From contig CAIWMX010000128.1 of NCBI GenBank assembly GCA_903913885.1, positions 48,097 through 112,096 of the forward strand: DNA of 64,000 nt, written 5' to 3'. The translations under genes and the position numbers were made by a program. This stretch comes from an uncultured Bacteroidales bacterium (GTDB lineage Bacteria > Bacteroidota > Bacteroidia > Bacteroidales > FEN-979). The notes beneath the pieces were generated by a model. It was not told the DNA's origin. It saw nothing but the letters and a program-made list of their open reading frames with translations, and ran no database searches. Below, piece by piece: positions 1 to 10,023 of this stretch. The first letter of the stretch is position 1, and every line of letters starts with the position of its first letter.

Positions 1-3
1 TAA

Positions 4-2034
4 ATGTACGCCAACTGGCAGACTATCAAGTATATTTTTGATCAATTTACCCGGATTTTCAACCCGGTTTCAGTTAGCATGGGCGTGTTCCTCCTTTTAT
101 CCCTCATGGTAACCGGAAACCCGGCGATGCATAAAAAGGGAAAGAATCCCAGAGATAAAGTTCATGCTGATACTGTTCGCAAAGGCGGCAATTTCCTGCT
201 GAAACCACCCGGGACCCTCATCCCCGAGGATACCTCCCAGGCTATTCCCATTGACCACGGGAAGGTACGGGATTCATCGGGCTATCAGAAATCGCAGGCT
301 TTTTATGATTCCATTTTTAAAAAATTTTCCCGCAAGAAGATTACCCAGTTGCTTTATCCCCTCGCCTTTCGCGCGCCGAAACAAACAAATCTCCCGGATT
401 CAGTGCAAATCCTGAAAAATACAACACCCTTCGATAATGTCAAAGGTAAAGTGATCAGGAACATCAGCATCAATGTGCTTTCTCCCTTCGGGACGAGCAT
501 TTATGATACCTGCGGCACTGCGCAGACCACGACGGGCAGAGCACTCAACAGCATGCATCGAAATACGCGGAAGCATATCATCCGGAGAAACCTGCTGTTT
601 AAAAAAGGAGACCTGCTGAATCCCGGGATAATGGCTGACAACGAGCGAATCCTTAAAGATATCAATGCCATTGACAACGCGCGTATCCTTGTCACCCCCA
701 TCGGGCAATACAGCGACACGGTTGATGTCATTGTTCTTGTTAAGGATGTTTGGTCGATCGGCGTTGATGTGCCGGTGGTTACCGCTCAGCGACTCGATTT
801 CCGCGTTTATGATGCCAACTTTTTCGGCCTCGGTGACCAGGTCACCACGAAGATGTCGATGGACATTTACCGCGCTCCGTTTTTCCGGCTCGACGGGCTG
901 TCGTATACCTATTCGAACATTGCGGGTTCCTTTATTGATGGGTTTCTTGATTATACGCGCAACGATATCGGGAACCAGAATATGACCGCGGGATTCCAGC
1001 GGTCGTTCATAACCAACCACACAAAATGGGCCGGCGGGGCGGGCGTTACCTGGAAGAAAGATGTGAATGGGGCATTGCATGAAATACCGGTAACAACCTA
1101 TGCCATCAGGGAAGGATGCTGGCTTGGCAGGGCATTCCTGATGAAAGGAGCATCAGCAACTTCACGTGCCGTGATCGCCGCCAGCGTGTACCGGAATGAT
1201 TTTCTGTCGCGGCCTTATGTATCTATTGATTCCAACGGGAATTACTACAACGACCTGCAGGTCCTCAGCACACTATCCCTCTCAAAAAACAACTATTATC
1301 TCACGGATTATGTGCTTGAATTCGGCAAAACGGAGAACCTTCCCTATGGGCATCTGTTCCAGGTTACAGCCGGGATTGACAAAACCGATTTTTATTCACG
1401 GATTTATTCCGGGATGAACCTGACGGCCGGAAATTATTTCGCAGGGTTTGGGTATCTTGAAGCCTATGCTAAATTCGGGGGATTTTTCAACCATTCATCC
1501 TTCGAAGATGCCGTGATCAAATTGAATCTGAATTACTTCACCCCGCTATTGAAAACCCCCGATCAGCGATTTAAATTCAGAACTTTTTTTATCACCGACT
1601 ACCGCCATGTTTTTAACCAGCGATCGAACAACCATGATTACTACAATGCCAACCTGGTATTCAACATCAGCAGGGTAAACAACCCGGAAGGCTTAAGAGG
1701 GGTGAATTTCTTCTCTGTCAGAAGTGCGACCAAATGTTTTACCCCCTGGTATATTTATGGGTTCAGGTTTGCCATCACGGTCGACGTCCAGGCCGGATTG
1801 TTAGCTCAACGGGGAGAATCCCTCGTGAACACCTCCCTTTTTACCGGCATCGGACTGGGGCTGATCATTAAAAACGACAACCTTGTTTTTCCGGCCCTGG
1901 CAATTTCAGGTTATTATTATCCTGCATCGGCTAATGATATCAGGCAATTACAGGTAGTAGTCAATACAAACCTTCATGTTTCTTATTACAATTTCAATGT
2001 GGGTGCCCCCTATGAAGAAACACTCGGCAATTGA
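4..2034 (+). CDS. Outer-membrane beta-barrel protein with POTRA-like N-terminal region
   Basis: 676 aa ORF with hydrophobic N-terminus, POTRA-like 'RNLLFKKGDLLNPGIMADNERILKDINAIDNARI..VTP', then aromatic-rich alternating beta-barrel-like C-terminal half. Start codon uncertain (internal Met downstream also possible). Confidence 0.7.
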   Translation: MYANWQTIKYIFDQFTRIFNPVSVSMGVFLLLSLMVTGNPAMHKKGKNPRDKVHADTVRKGGNFLLKPPGTLIPEDTSQAIPIDHGKVRDSSGYQKSQAFYDSIFKKFSRKKITQLLYPLAFRAPKQTNLPDSVQILKNTTPFDNVKGKVIRNISINVLSPFGTSIYDTCGTAQTTTGRALNSMHRNTRKHIIRRNLLFKKGDLLNPGIMADNERILKDINAIDNARILVTPIGQYSDTVDVIVLVKDVWSIGVDVPVVTAQRLDFRVYDANFFGLGDQVTTKMSMDIYRAPFFRLDGLSYTYSNIAGSFIDGFLDYTRNDIGNQNMTAGFQRSFITNHTKWAGGAGVTWKKDVNGALHEIPVTTYAIREGCWLGRAFLMKGASATSRAVIAASVYRNDFLSRPYVSIDSNGNYYNDLQVLSTLSLSKNNYYLTDYVLEFGKTENLPYGHLFQVTAGIDKTDFYSRIYSGMNLTAGNYFAGFGYLEAYAKFGGFFNHSSFEDAVIKLNLNYFTPLLKTPDQRFKFRTFFITDYRHVFNQRSNNHDYYNANLVFNISRVNNPEGLRGVNFFSVRSATKCFTPWYIYGFRFAITVDVQAGLLAQRGESLVNTSLFTGIGLGLIIKNDNLVFPALAISGYYYPASANDIRQLQVVVNTNLHVSYYNFNVGAPYEETLGN

Positions 2035-2088
2035 AAAATTCGCAGAAAAATGTAATTTTACCTTTTCTTTTGATAAAACAGCTGACAA

Positions 2089-2637
2089 ATGACTGAGACG
2101 AACATACCCCTGGGAGATGAGCCGGTTTATTCCAAAAAAGTACTTGAAATGCTGACAGTTGCCAACGAATACTGTCTTTTTCTTGAAAAAGCGGAAGCGT
2201 ATTCCATGGAAGAACTGCTGAATTTCCTTCAAAAAATATCACCGCTTATCTATTTAAAGGGTTCGCTCCTGCCCGATATCGAGGTTGAAGACGAAGACGC
2301 CACGGAACATTATGTGAGCGAAGAACAGTGGGAAACCCTGTTCAACGTCCTGTACTTCAAGTTCGGAGGAAAAGATGAATTTTATTATATTGATCAGCAT
2401 GAAAAAAGTCACACTGATCCCGTGAAAGGAAGCCTGGCAGAATGTTTTACCGACATTTACCAGGATATGAAGGATTTTTTGCTCTTATACCAGAAGCCAT
2501 TGAAATCATTCAAGGAAAACGCCGTAAGGGATTGCAAAGTGCTTTTTGAAACCCGGTTCGGGTACCGGTTGTTAATTGCACAGGCTGCTATCCATTGCCT
2601 AAAGTTCCCGGGAGAACAAAATGATTTTATTTATTAA
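2089..2637 (+). CDS. DUF5063-like protein
   Basis: 182 aa acidic protein resembling the Bacteroidota DUF5063 family; RBS-spaced start after upstream gene. Confidence 0.6.
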   Translation: MTETNIPLGDEPVYSKKVLEMLTVANEYCLFLEKAEAYSMEELLNFLQKISPLIYLKGSLLPDIEVEDEDATEHYVSEEQWETLFNVLYFKFGGKDEFYYIDQHEKSHTDPVKGSLAECFTDIYQDMKDFLLLYQKPLKSFKENAVRDCKVLFETRFGYRLLIAQAAIHCLKFPGEQNDFIY

Positions 2638-2687
2638 CCCGTCGGGTCCTGTTAGTTTTTTATCTTTACAATAAATACTGCAAAAAA

Positions 2688-3032
2688 ATGATAGATCGCC
2701 TTGAGTTTAAAAAAACCGTCAGCGAATGGGGTGAGGAGATTGTTGCCATGAACATTGACATCTTCTGTTCTGAATTTGAAGAACGGTTTATCAGAATCCG
2801 AAAGAATGTAGCGGAGCGGGATTTTAAGGAGCTTGAGTTCACTGCGCACAGTCTCAAAGGCAATGTCGTGCTCTTCATGGATCCCGTGACCATACAACTC
2901 TCAAAAAGGCTGGTTGAAATGGCAAGACAACACATCACGACAGGGCTTGACGAGGTATTCGCCGACATGGAGGCAAATTCACGCCTGCTGCTCGAAGAAC
3001 TGAAAGTAATACGTAAGGGCCTTACTTCCTGA
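2688..3032 (+). CDS. Hpt (histidine phosphotransfer) domain protein
   Basis: 114 aa with Hpt signature 'LEFTAHSLKGNVVLF' and helical pattern. Confidence 0.8.
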   Translation: MIDRLEFKKTVSEWGEEIVAMNIDIFCSEFEERFIRIRKNVAERDFKELEFTAHSLKGNVVLFMDPVTIQLSKRLVEMARQHITTGLDEVFADMEANSRLLLEELKVIRKGLTS

Positions 3033-4050
3033 CCATGTGCTTATCGAGGCGGTTGAGCCCTTCAATGGCCTTATCATAATTGACTTCAATCTTCAGCGAG
3101 GACTGGTAGTCATCGTAGGCTTTTTTGTATTCTCCTGCGAGTTCGTATGCATATCCACGGTTGAAATAGGCCTGGTAGTAACGGGGATCCTTCTTCAATG
3201 ATTCGCTGAAAAAAGTTGCAGCCTTGTTAAAATCCTTCAGATAAACAAGATAAATGTATCCGATGTTGTAAGGGACTTCCCTGAATGCTGTATCAAACCT
3301 GGCAAGTTGCTGATAGGATATGATGGCATTATCATACTGCCCGGTTTCCTGGTAAAACAGTCCAAGCATGTACAGCGCCTCCCTGCTGTGCGGCCGCAGA
3401 TTCAACGCGTTTTTCAGGTACAGTATTGCCAGTGGATCCTTTTTGACAGAATAGAGCTCGCCCAGCTGAACATAGGCTTCGTAGTATTGCTGGTTCTTAT
3501 CCACCGCCTGCATCAGGTCGCCCACGGCATGAATGGTATCGCCCTGTTCGAGCAATGCAATGGCCCTGGTGAAATAGGCTGAGGCATTCCCGTTGTCGAT
3601 GGCGAGCAACTGTTTTACAATAGTATAACAGTTTTTATAATCCTTCACGATCAGGTAAAGTTTGGCGAGTTTCAACAACGCATCCTTGTCAGCCGGGTTT
3701 ATTTCAACGGCCCTGGTCAGCGCATCCCGGCTTCCGTCGGGTTTCCCCATTAAAAGGTATATGTCTGACAGCGTCGTGTAATAGCCCGATTTTTTACCAT
3801 CCAGTGTTATCGCCTTGTTGATATCCTTCAAGGCTTTATCGAACTGATGATCTATCAAAAAACATTTGGCCCGCTGGTTGTACAGGTCCGGGTTGGAAAG
3901 ATCCTTATCGATTTGCTGATTCAGGGTTTCCAGTTTTACCCGTGTTGAATCGGCACCCGGTTTGCCGTTCATAGCCGTGCCATCCCTGCCGCTGTGACAT
4001 GCAGATAACAGCAGCAGGGAGAGCAGCAGGACGTTTGCAATTATTTTCAT
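3022..4050 (-). CDS. TPR-repeat lipoprotein
   Basis: Lipobox 'LLLLSACHSG', multiple TPR units (e.g. 'AYFNRGYAYELAGEYKKAYDDYQSSLKI'). Confidence 0.85.
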   Translation of the reverse strand: MKIIANVLLLSLLLLSACHSGRDGTAMNGKPGADSTRVKLETLNQQIDKDLSNPDLYNQRAKCFLIDHQFDKALKDINKAITLDGKKSGYYTTLSDIYLLMGKPDGSRDALTRAVEINPADKDALLKLAKLYLIVKDYKNCYTIVKQLLAIDNGNASAYFTRAIALLEQGDTIHAVGDLMQAVDKNQQYYEAYVQLGELYSVKKDPLAILYLKNALNLRPHSREALYMLGLFYQETGQYDNAIISYQQLARFDTAFREVPYNIGYIYLVYLKDFNKAATFFSESLKKDPRYYQAYFNRGYAYELAGEYKKAYDDYQSSLKIEVNYDKAIEGLNRLDKHMVRK

Positions 4051-4054
4051 GCTG

Positions 4055-5059
4055 TTATTTATGAGGATTCAATACTTCCATAAGCTTTCCTTCGAGTTCA
4101 TCCGCCAGTTCCGGGTTATCCTGCAGGATCTTCTTCACGGCATCGCGTCCCTGGCCCAGTTTGGTATCGCCGTAACTGAACCACGAACCGCTCTTTTTGA
4201 TCACATTGAACTCGGTTGCCAGGTCGATGATTTCAAAAGCCCTGGAAATTCCTTCCCCGAAAATAATGTCAAATTCAGCTTTGCGGAATGGGGGGGCGAC
4301 TTTATTTTTCACCACCTTCACCTTGACATGATTCCCCACAACTTCGTCGCCTTCCTTGAGCTGGGTCTGCTTACGGATATCAAGCCTCACGGAAGCATAG
4401 AATTTCAGAGCGTTTCCTCCTGTGGTGGTCTCCGGGTTACCAAACATCACGCCGATCTTCTCCCGGAGTTGGTTGATGAAAATGCAGCACGTGGATGTTT
4501 TACTGATGGTAGAGGTAAGTTTCCTTAAGGCCTGTGACATCAGCCTTGCCTGGAGGCCCATTTTCGAGTCGCCCATCTCCCCTTCTATTTCGCTTTTAGG
4601 GGTCAGGGCCGCAACGGAGTCGATCACGATGATATCGATTGCACCCGAACGTATGAGATTCTCTGTGATCTCAAGCGCCTGTTCACCATTGTCGGGCTGA
4701 GAAACCAGCAGGTTCTCAACATCCACACCCAGTTTCTGTGCGTAAAAACGATCGAAGGCGTGCTCGGCATCGATAAATGCCGCAATTCCACCCATTTTCT
4801 GTGATTCGGCGATGGCATGCAACGCCAGCGTAGTTTTTCCTGATGATTCAGGTCCGTAGATTTCGATGACCCTGCCCTTGGGCAGTCCCCCGATTCCCAG
4901 GGCCGCGTTCAACCCGATCGATCCGGTTGAAATCACTTCCACAGCGTCAATGGCATTGTCGCCTAACCGCATGATGGTCCCTTTCCCGTAAGTCTTTTCC
5001 AGCTTGTCCAACGTGAGTTGCAAGGCTTTGACTTTTTCTTTGTTCACTTCGTTTGCCAT
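4055..5059 (-). CDS. recA: Recombinase RecA
   Basis: 334 aa; Walker A '[19 protein letters not shown]', '[37 protein letters not shown]'. Confidence 0.98.
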   Translation of the reverse strand: MANEVNKEKVKALQLTLDKLEKTYGKGTIMRLGDNAIDAVEVISTGSIGLNAALGIGGLPKGRVIEIYGPESSGKTTLALHAIAESQKMGGIAAFIDAEHAFDRFYAQKLGVDVENLLVSQPDNGEQALEITENLIRSGAIDIIVIDSVAALTPKSEIEGEMGDSKMGLQARLMSQALRKLTSTISKTSTCCIFINQLREKIGVMFGNPETTTGGNALKFYASVRLDIRKQTQLKEGDEVVGNHVKVKVVKNKVAPPFRKAEFDIIFGEGISRAFEIIDLATEFNVIKKSGSWFSYGDTKLGQGRDAVKKILQDNPELADELEGKLMEVLNPHK

Positions 5060-5084
5060 GATTTTGTCCTCCTGTTTGTTTTTA

Positions 5085-5163
5085 CCGCGGCGAGCCGCGG
5101 CTTTGGGTTAATACGCACCAGGGTGCGCCTTTATTGGTTCGCGGGATGCATTCGCTGCGTCCC
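5085..5163. repeat. Cluster of three consecutive palindromes/hairpins between bcp and recA
   Basis: CCGCGGC-GA-GCCGCGG (5085-5100), CGCACC-AG-GGTGCG (5114-5127), GGGATGCA-TTCGC-TGCGTCCC (5143-5163, one G:T pair). Confidence 0.8.
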
Positions 5164-5168
5164 TTCTG

Positions 5169-5633
5169 TTACAGGCCTGTAGCCTGAAGGATCTGGGCGG
5201 TATGGTTCTTTGTATCGACTTTGGTGAAGATGTGCTGAATATGCCCGGTTTCATCGATGATGAATGTCATCCGGTTGATTCCCTCATATTCCTTCCCGTA
5301 AAGTTTCTTTTTTCCCCACACTCCGTAATCTTTGATGATATTTACTGCTTTATCGGGTATGAGGGCAAAAGGTAATACATATTTTTCAGAAAAATTTTTA
5401 TGCGACTTTTCATTATCCGCACTTACGCCGATGATTTCGAAGCCTTTTTCAATGAGAATCTGATAGTTATCACGTAAATTGCATGCTTCCGCCGTACATC
5501 CGGGCGTATTGTCCTTCGGATAAAAATAGAGGATTACCTTTTTGCCTCTGAAGGCAGCCAGGGATACCTCGCTGCCATGCTGATCCATCGCCCGGATTTC
5601 GGGAGCAACATCTCCAATCGCTAATTGTGCCAT
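5169..5633 (-). CDS. bcp: Thioredoxin-dependent thiol peroxidase (peroxiredoxin Q/BCP)
   Basis: 154 aa; 'LYFYPKDNTPGCTAEACNLRDNY' active site. Confidence 0.95.
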   Translation of the reverse strand: MAQLAIGDVAPEIRAMDQHGSEVSLAAFRGKKVILYFYPKDNTPGCTAEACNLRDNYQILIEKGFEIIGVSADNEKSHKNFSEKYVLPFALIPDKAVNIIKDYGVWGKKKLYGKEYEGINRMTFIIDETGHIQHIFTKVDTKNHTAQILQATGL

Positions 5634-5736
5634 AACCAGTTCATTAAAAATGACATCCTCACAGGGATAACAATGTTCAAAATTAGAAATTTATGACGGG
5701 AATGCGTCCTCACAGGGGAGTGAGTTATCAACAACT

Positions 5737-6381
5737 TTATGTGGCCTGGTTCGTCACAAAATACAGGCAGAAGGCCTGGATACCACACGCTGAACATTTT
5801 GGCTTGCGGGCGATGCAGGTATACCGGCCATGCAGGATCAGCCAGTGATGTGCGATAGCACGCAGGTTTTCGGGAATGTGCATGATGAGTTGTTGCTCAG
5901 CCTGCAACGGATTTTTCGCGTTCGTGGTCAACCCGATGCGCGCTGCAACCCTGAAAACATGGGTATCAACAGCCAGCGCAGGTTTGTCAAAGAGAACGGA
6001 GGCAAGAACATTGGCTGTTTTTCTCCCGATCCCCGGGATCTTCTGGAGTTCGTCAACATCCGAAGGGAGTATCCCATGGTATTTTTCAACCAGAGCCTGC
6101 GCCATGCCGATCAGGCTCTTTGTCTTATTATTGGGATAGGTGCAGCTTCTGATCAGTTCGAACACCTGCGAAGGGTCGGCGGCGGCCAGTGAAGCTGCAT
6201 CAGGAAACTTCCTGTAAAACGGAGGGGTTACGATGTTGACCCTTTTATCGGTACACTGGGCCGACAGTATTACGGCAACCACAAGTTCATAAGGGCTGGC
6301 ATAAGCCAGCTCGGTTTCCGCTTTCGGCATATGTTCGAGGAAATAACCGAGCACCTCCCGGTAACGCTGTTCTTTGCGCAT
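5737..6381 (-). CDS. nth: Endonuclease III
   Basis: HhH '[34 protein letters not shown]' and Fe-S 'C(6)C(2)C(5)C' C-terminus. Start re-assigned to MRKEQRYREV within the 301 aa ORF. Confidence 0.93.
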   Translation of the reverse strand: MRKEQRYREVLGYFLEHMPKAETELAYASPYELVVAVILSAQCTDKRVNIVTPPFYRKFPDAASLAAADPSQVFELIRSCTYPNNKTKSLIGMAQALVEKYHGILPSDVDELQKIPGIGRKTANVLASVLFDKPALAVDTHVFRVAARIGLTTNAKNPLQAEQQLIMHIPENLRAIAHHWLILHGRYTCIARKPKCSACGIQAFCLYFVTNQAT

Positions 6382-6454
6382 GATGAAGAGTTTGGGCAAA
6401 ATTGCAAAAAATAGCGGATATTCCAGTATGTTTGTATACAAATACCAGGAGACC

Positions 6455-7687
6455 ATGGCCCGTTTTGAATTTGACCTGCTGATCGCCGGGGCCGGACCGG
6501 CCGGGTGCACCCTTGCGCTTAACCTTGCCGGGACAGGACTTCGTATAGCGGTCATCGAAAAGGATATTTTCCCGAGGAACAAGATCTGCGGGGATGCCCT
6601 GAGCGGAAAGGTGCTCAACGTCATGAAAAGAATTCCGGGCAACGTCTATGATGATTTCCTGCAAAATGTAAATAAAATACCCTCCTGGGGGATTCGTTTC
6701 ACGGCTCCGAATTCTCATTCGATCGACGTTCCGTTCCAGGCTGACCGGCTCCCAGGCACGCCGCCGCCCGGGTATGTTTGCAAACGCAATGATTTCGACA
6801 ATTTTTTATTCGAACAATTGAAGGCTCACTCAAATATCAGGGTTTTCCAGGGGGAACGGATACTGGAAGTTTCAACCGGGACCGGGGGCGCCCTTGTGAA
6901 AACCGAAAATCACGAATTCTATGGGCAGGTGATTGCGGGTGCCGACGGGGTGCATTCGTTTGTCAGGAAATCGCTCAACCGGCGTTCCGTTGATAAACGG
7001 CATTTTTGCGTCGGGATTCGTGCGTATTATGAAAACGTAACGGGGCTTCATCCTGAAAACTTTATCGAGCTCATTTTCCTGAAAGAGCTGCTGCCAGGCT
7101 ATTTCTGGATCTTCCCTTCCACAGGCGGACATGCCAACATCGGATTTGGAATGCTGCAGGACCAGGTCATCCGCAGAAAGGAAAACCTGACAAACATTTT
7201 CCATGACTTGATCACCTCGCATCCTTTACTGGCCCCCCGGTTTATCAATGCGAAACCCGCCGGTAAAAGCGGTGCGCACACCCTGCCTTTGGGAACGCTT
7301 GATTTCAATCGTTCAGGCGAACGATACGTGCTGCTTGGCGATGCCGCGTTCCTCGTTGATCCGTTCAGCGGTGAAGGTATCGGAAACGCCATGGCAAGCG
7401 GTGAAATTGCGGCTTCCATCCTGGATGCTTGTTTCAACAGGCAGGATTTCTCAGCCTCATCCCTGAAGGCCTATGATGTGCGGATCGGAAAGCGGTTTTC
7501 ACAGGAGTTCAAAACCACCGCCATCATGCAACGCCTCGCACATTCAGCATGGCTGTTTAACATGGTAATCGATAAGGCCAGGAAGAACAGGGATGTAAGC
7601 GGTTTGCTCACTGCCATGTTTACCAACGAGGATATCAAGAAGAAATTGACGCGGCCCGGATTTTACGCAGGTTTGCTGCTGAAATAG
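6455..7687 (+). CDS. Geranylgeranyl-reductase family FAD-dependent oxidoreductase
   Basis: 'FDLLIAGAGPAGCTLALNLAGTGLRIAVIEKDIFPRNKICGDALSGKV' and 'LLGDAAFLVDPFSGEGIGNAMASGEIAA'. Start re-assigned to MARFEFDLL. Confidence 0.88.
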   Translation: MARFEFDLLIAGAGPAGCTLALNLAGTGLRIAVIEKDIFPRNKICGDALSGKVLNVMKRIPGNVYDDFLQNVNKIPSWGIRFTAPNSHSIDVPFQADRLPGTPPPGYVCKRNDFDNFLFEQLKAHSNIRVFQGERILEVSTGTGGALVKTENHEFYGQVIAGADGVHSFVRKSLNRRSVDKRHFCVGIRAYYENVTGLHPENFIELIFLKELLPGYFWIFPSTGGHANIGFGMLQDQVIRRKENLTNIFHDLITSHPLLAPRFINAKPAGKSGAHTLPLGTLDFNRSGERYVLLGDAAFLVDPFSGEGIGNAMASGEIAASILDACFNRQDFSASSLKAYDVRIGKRFSQEFKTTAIMQRLAHSAWLFNMVIDKARKNRDVSGLLTAMFTNEDIKKKLTRPGFYAGLLLK

Positions 7688-7710
7688 GATTCGGGGAAGC
7701 CGGGGATAGG

Positions 7711-8871
7711 TTACTTCTCGCGCAGGAGCGTTACTGAGCCTTTAAAAACTTCATTCCCGTACTGGCCTACGCAATGCAGGATATAGAAATAAGTCCCGTC
7801 GGCAAGGTTGCCCCCGTCCCAGTCCTCGCTTTTGTAATCTTTTTTGTCAAAGACCTTTTTTCCCCACCGGTCAAAAACCATAAACTCATTGCTTAAATAG
7901 GCTATACGGAAATCGTCGCTGGGAGTTCCGTCTTTTAACCTTACCTTGAACGTGTCGTTGTAGCCATCGCCATTGGGGGTAATCAGATCGGTAATAGTAA
8001 GATCGGCCACCTTCACAGTCAGTTTATGCGTGATGGTCGTATCACACCCGTTCAGGTCGGTGAAGGTGAGACTGTCGATAAATTCGCCGGTTCGCTTATA
8101 GGTATGGAAAGCGGGGTTCAGGTTGGGTATCCGGGTGCTGTCGCCAAAATTCCATGTCCAGTTGGTAATATATTTCTTCAAAGAATCCGGGAAGGTCACC
8201 TGGACCTTCGGGTTTGTAAGGTAAACCGTGTCGCGCGGCAAAATGTCGAAATCAATCTTCGGGGATATCAGCGCCCTGACGATGTAACTTGTGTCGAGCG
8301 AGCAGCCAAGCGAATCAGTTACATTAAGCGGGTATTCACCACGGCAGAGACCGAAAACGATCGTATCCTGCGAAAAACCGCCATGCCAGTCATAAACATA
8401 AGGAGGATAGATTTTCGACGGGGTTCCGCCTGAAACCAGTGCCTTGAACTGGCCTTTGCACTCTTTCGCGCAACCAAGGGCATTATAACGGTACAGGGTG
8501 TCCAGTTTCAACCTGGGATGCATCCGCAAATGCGCATCGTTGCTGGTATAACTCCCCCCAGCCACTATAGCGACGCAATGATATAGACCCGGGGAGCCCG
8601 ACTTTACGTGTTTAATGGAATATACTGAAGAGGTTGCACCGCTAATGGGAATAAAGTTCTGCTGCCACGTGTATCCAACAGTATTACTGCCGGCGCCGGT
8701 AACAACTGCAGTGAATACAATACTGTCATTGTAACATACAATGGTATCGGCAGGTTTCACGGTCACTATCACCTGCCCCATGGCGGTAATGGCTGAAAGA
8801 AAAGAAAGCAAAAAGAGGAAATGTTTCATCTGGTGTTGCAAAACAGCAGCAAAAATAAGAATTTCTTTCAA
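7711..8871 (-). CDS. Secreted protein with gliding-motility-type (T9SS type B) C-terminal sorting domain
   Basis: PKD-like region plus 'ITDLITPNGDGYNDTFKV...FMVFDRWGKKVFDKKDYKSEDWDGGNLADGTYFYILHC'. Confidence 0.88.
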   Translation of the reverse strand: MKEILIFAAVLQHQMKHFLFLLSFLSAITAMGQVIVTVKPADTIVCYNDSIVFTAVVTGAGSNTVGYTWQQNFIPISGATSSVYSIKHVKSGSPGLYHCVAIVAGGSYTSNDAHLRMHPRLKLDTLYRYNALGCAKECKGQFKALVSGGTPSKIYPPYVYDWHGGFSQDTIVFGLCRGEYPLNVTDSLGCSLDTSYIVRALISPKIDFDILPRDTVYLTNPKVQVTFPDSLKKYITNWTWNFGDSTRIPNLNPAFHTYKRTGEFIDSLTFTDLNGCDTTITHKLTVKVADLTITDLITPNGDGYNDTFKVRLKDGTPSDDFRIAYLSNEFMVFDRWGKKVFDKKDYKSEDWDGGNLADGTYFYILHCVGQYGNEVFKGSVTLLREK

Positions 8872-8902
8872 TCAAACGCTGAAAGCAGGGCATTTAGTAT
8901 GA

Positions 8903-9265
8903 TCAGTACTGATTGTTGGAGATCATGATCAGCGTGCAGGCATGAACAACCTCAATTCCAGCGTCAGTTAACATCGCGGCGAATTCAGGAGATTCAGTAC
9001 CCGGGTTGAAAATCACCCTTTTGGGCATCAGACCCAGTATATAATCGTAATAAGCTGGCAGGTTCTTCGGGCCGATGTAGAGGGTGACGGTGTGAATATC
9101 GTTGAATTTGGGAAAAGGCTTCTCAATTCTGACCCCGTTGATCTCGCCTTCACGCAAGCCGACAGCCACAACCGGAACATGGCTGAACTTGAGCTTCCTC
9201 ACAGCCATATAAGCAAACCGCTCAGGATTCGTGCTTGCACCCAGTACCAGGGTCTTCTTCTTCAT
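8903..9265 (-). CDS. CoA-binding domain protein (YccU-like)
   Basis: 120 aa; 'KKTLVLGASTNPERFAYMAVRKL...PKRVIFNPGTESPEF'. Confidence 0.82.
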   Translation of the reverse strand: MKKKTLVLGASTNPERFAYMAVRKLKFSHVPVVAVGLREGEINGVRIEKPFPKFNDIHTVTLYIGPKNLPAYYDYILGLMPKRVIFNPGTESPEFAAMLTDAGIEVVHACTLIMISNNQY

Positions 9266-9277
9266 GTATGAGTTTAT

Positions 9278-9979
9278 TTATTTACCTGCTGCTTCCACCT
9301 TTACCAGCCTGCCGTTGAGGTAGGTCTCCTTTTTGGCAATAGCTCCCTTGTCATTGTAAAATAGCCATGTGCCTGCCTGGTGGCCCGAAACGTACTGGCC
9401 GCTCATCATCACCTGGCCCGATATAAAAAAGGTTTTCAGCGCGCCATGCTTTTCTCCGGCCTGGTATCCGCCCTTTAATTTCAGCTTACCTTCGGTGTAA
9501 TACTGTTCCCATGGCCCGTCGGGTATGCCATTTTTGTATGTGCGCTGCTCAGACAACCCGCCTTCGGGATAGTACACCTTCGACACCCCTTCTGCCAGTC
9601 CGTTTTTATAATTTTCTTCAGAAACCAGGGTCTCGGCCGTTTCGCTGAAAAATTGCCAGGTACTGTCCTTTTTCTCGTTGAGGTACCTGCCAGCGGCCAT
9701 TTTCCGGCCATTGGGGAAATAGGAGGTTGTCATCGCCAGTTTCCCCCGGTTTGTCACAACGGATAAGGTTTTCAGCTTTCCGTCGGGGTAATAATAATGA
9801 AAAATCCCGGCAGGGATGCCGTCTTTAAAGTGACCGTCGTATACGACATGCCCGGCCGAATCGGCCTTGCGCCAGAATCCCTGTTTGCGTCCCTGGCTGT
9901 CTTTCATATTTACCGTATCCTGGCCGGCGGCATAACAGGAAAAAATTGTGAATAGGACGGCTGCGAATATCCTGAACAT
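9278..9979 (-). CDS. MORN-repeat (YwqK-like) exported protein
   Basis: Repeated 'G.....YY.DGKL....Y..G...G.W..Y' units; N-terminal signal peptide. Confidence 0.82.
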   Translation of the reverse strand: MFRIFAAVLFTIFSCYAAGQDTVNMKDSQGRKQGFWRKADSAGHVVYDGHFKDGIPAGIFHYYYPDGKLKTLSVVTNRGKLAMTTSYFPNGRKMAAGRYLNEKKDSTWQFFSETAETLVSEENYKNGLAEGVSKVYYPEGGLSEQRTYKNGIPDGPWEQYYTEGKLKLKGGYQAGEKHGALKTFFISGQVMMSGQYVSGHQAGTWLFYNDKGAIAKKETYLNGRLVKVEAAGK

Positions 9980-10023
9980 AAACTTTTTAAAATTACTTTT
10001 GCAAAGTTATAAGATAAAAACAA

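Noticed and set aside
400-1080. 226 aa minus-strand ORF
   Set aside because: Antisense to the outer-membrane protein gene; no domain signature.
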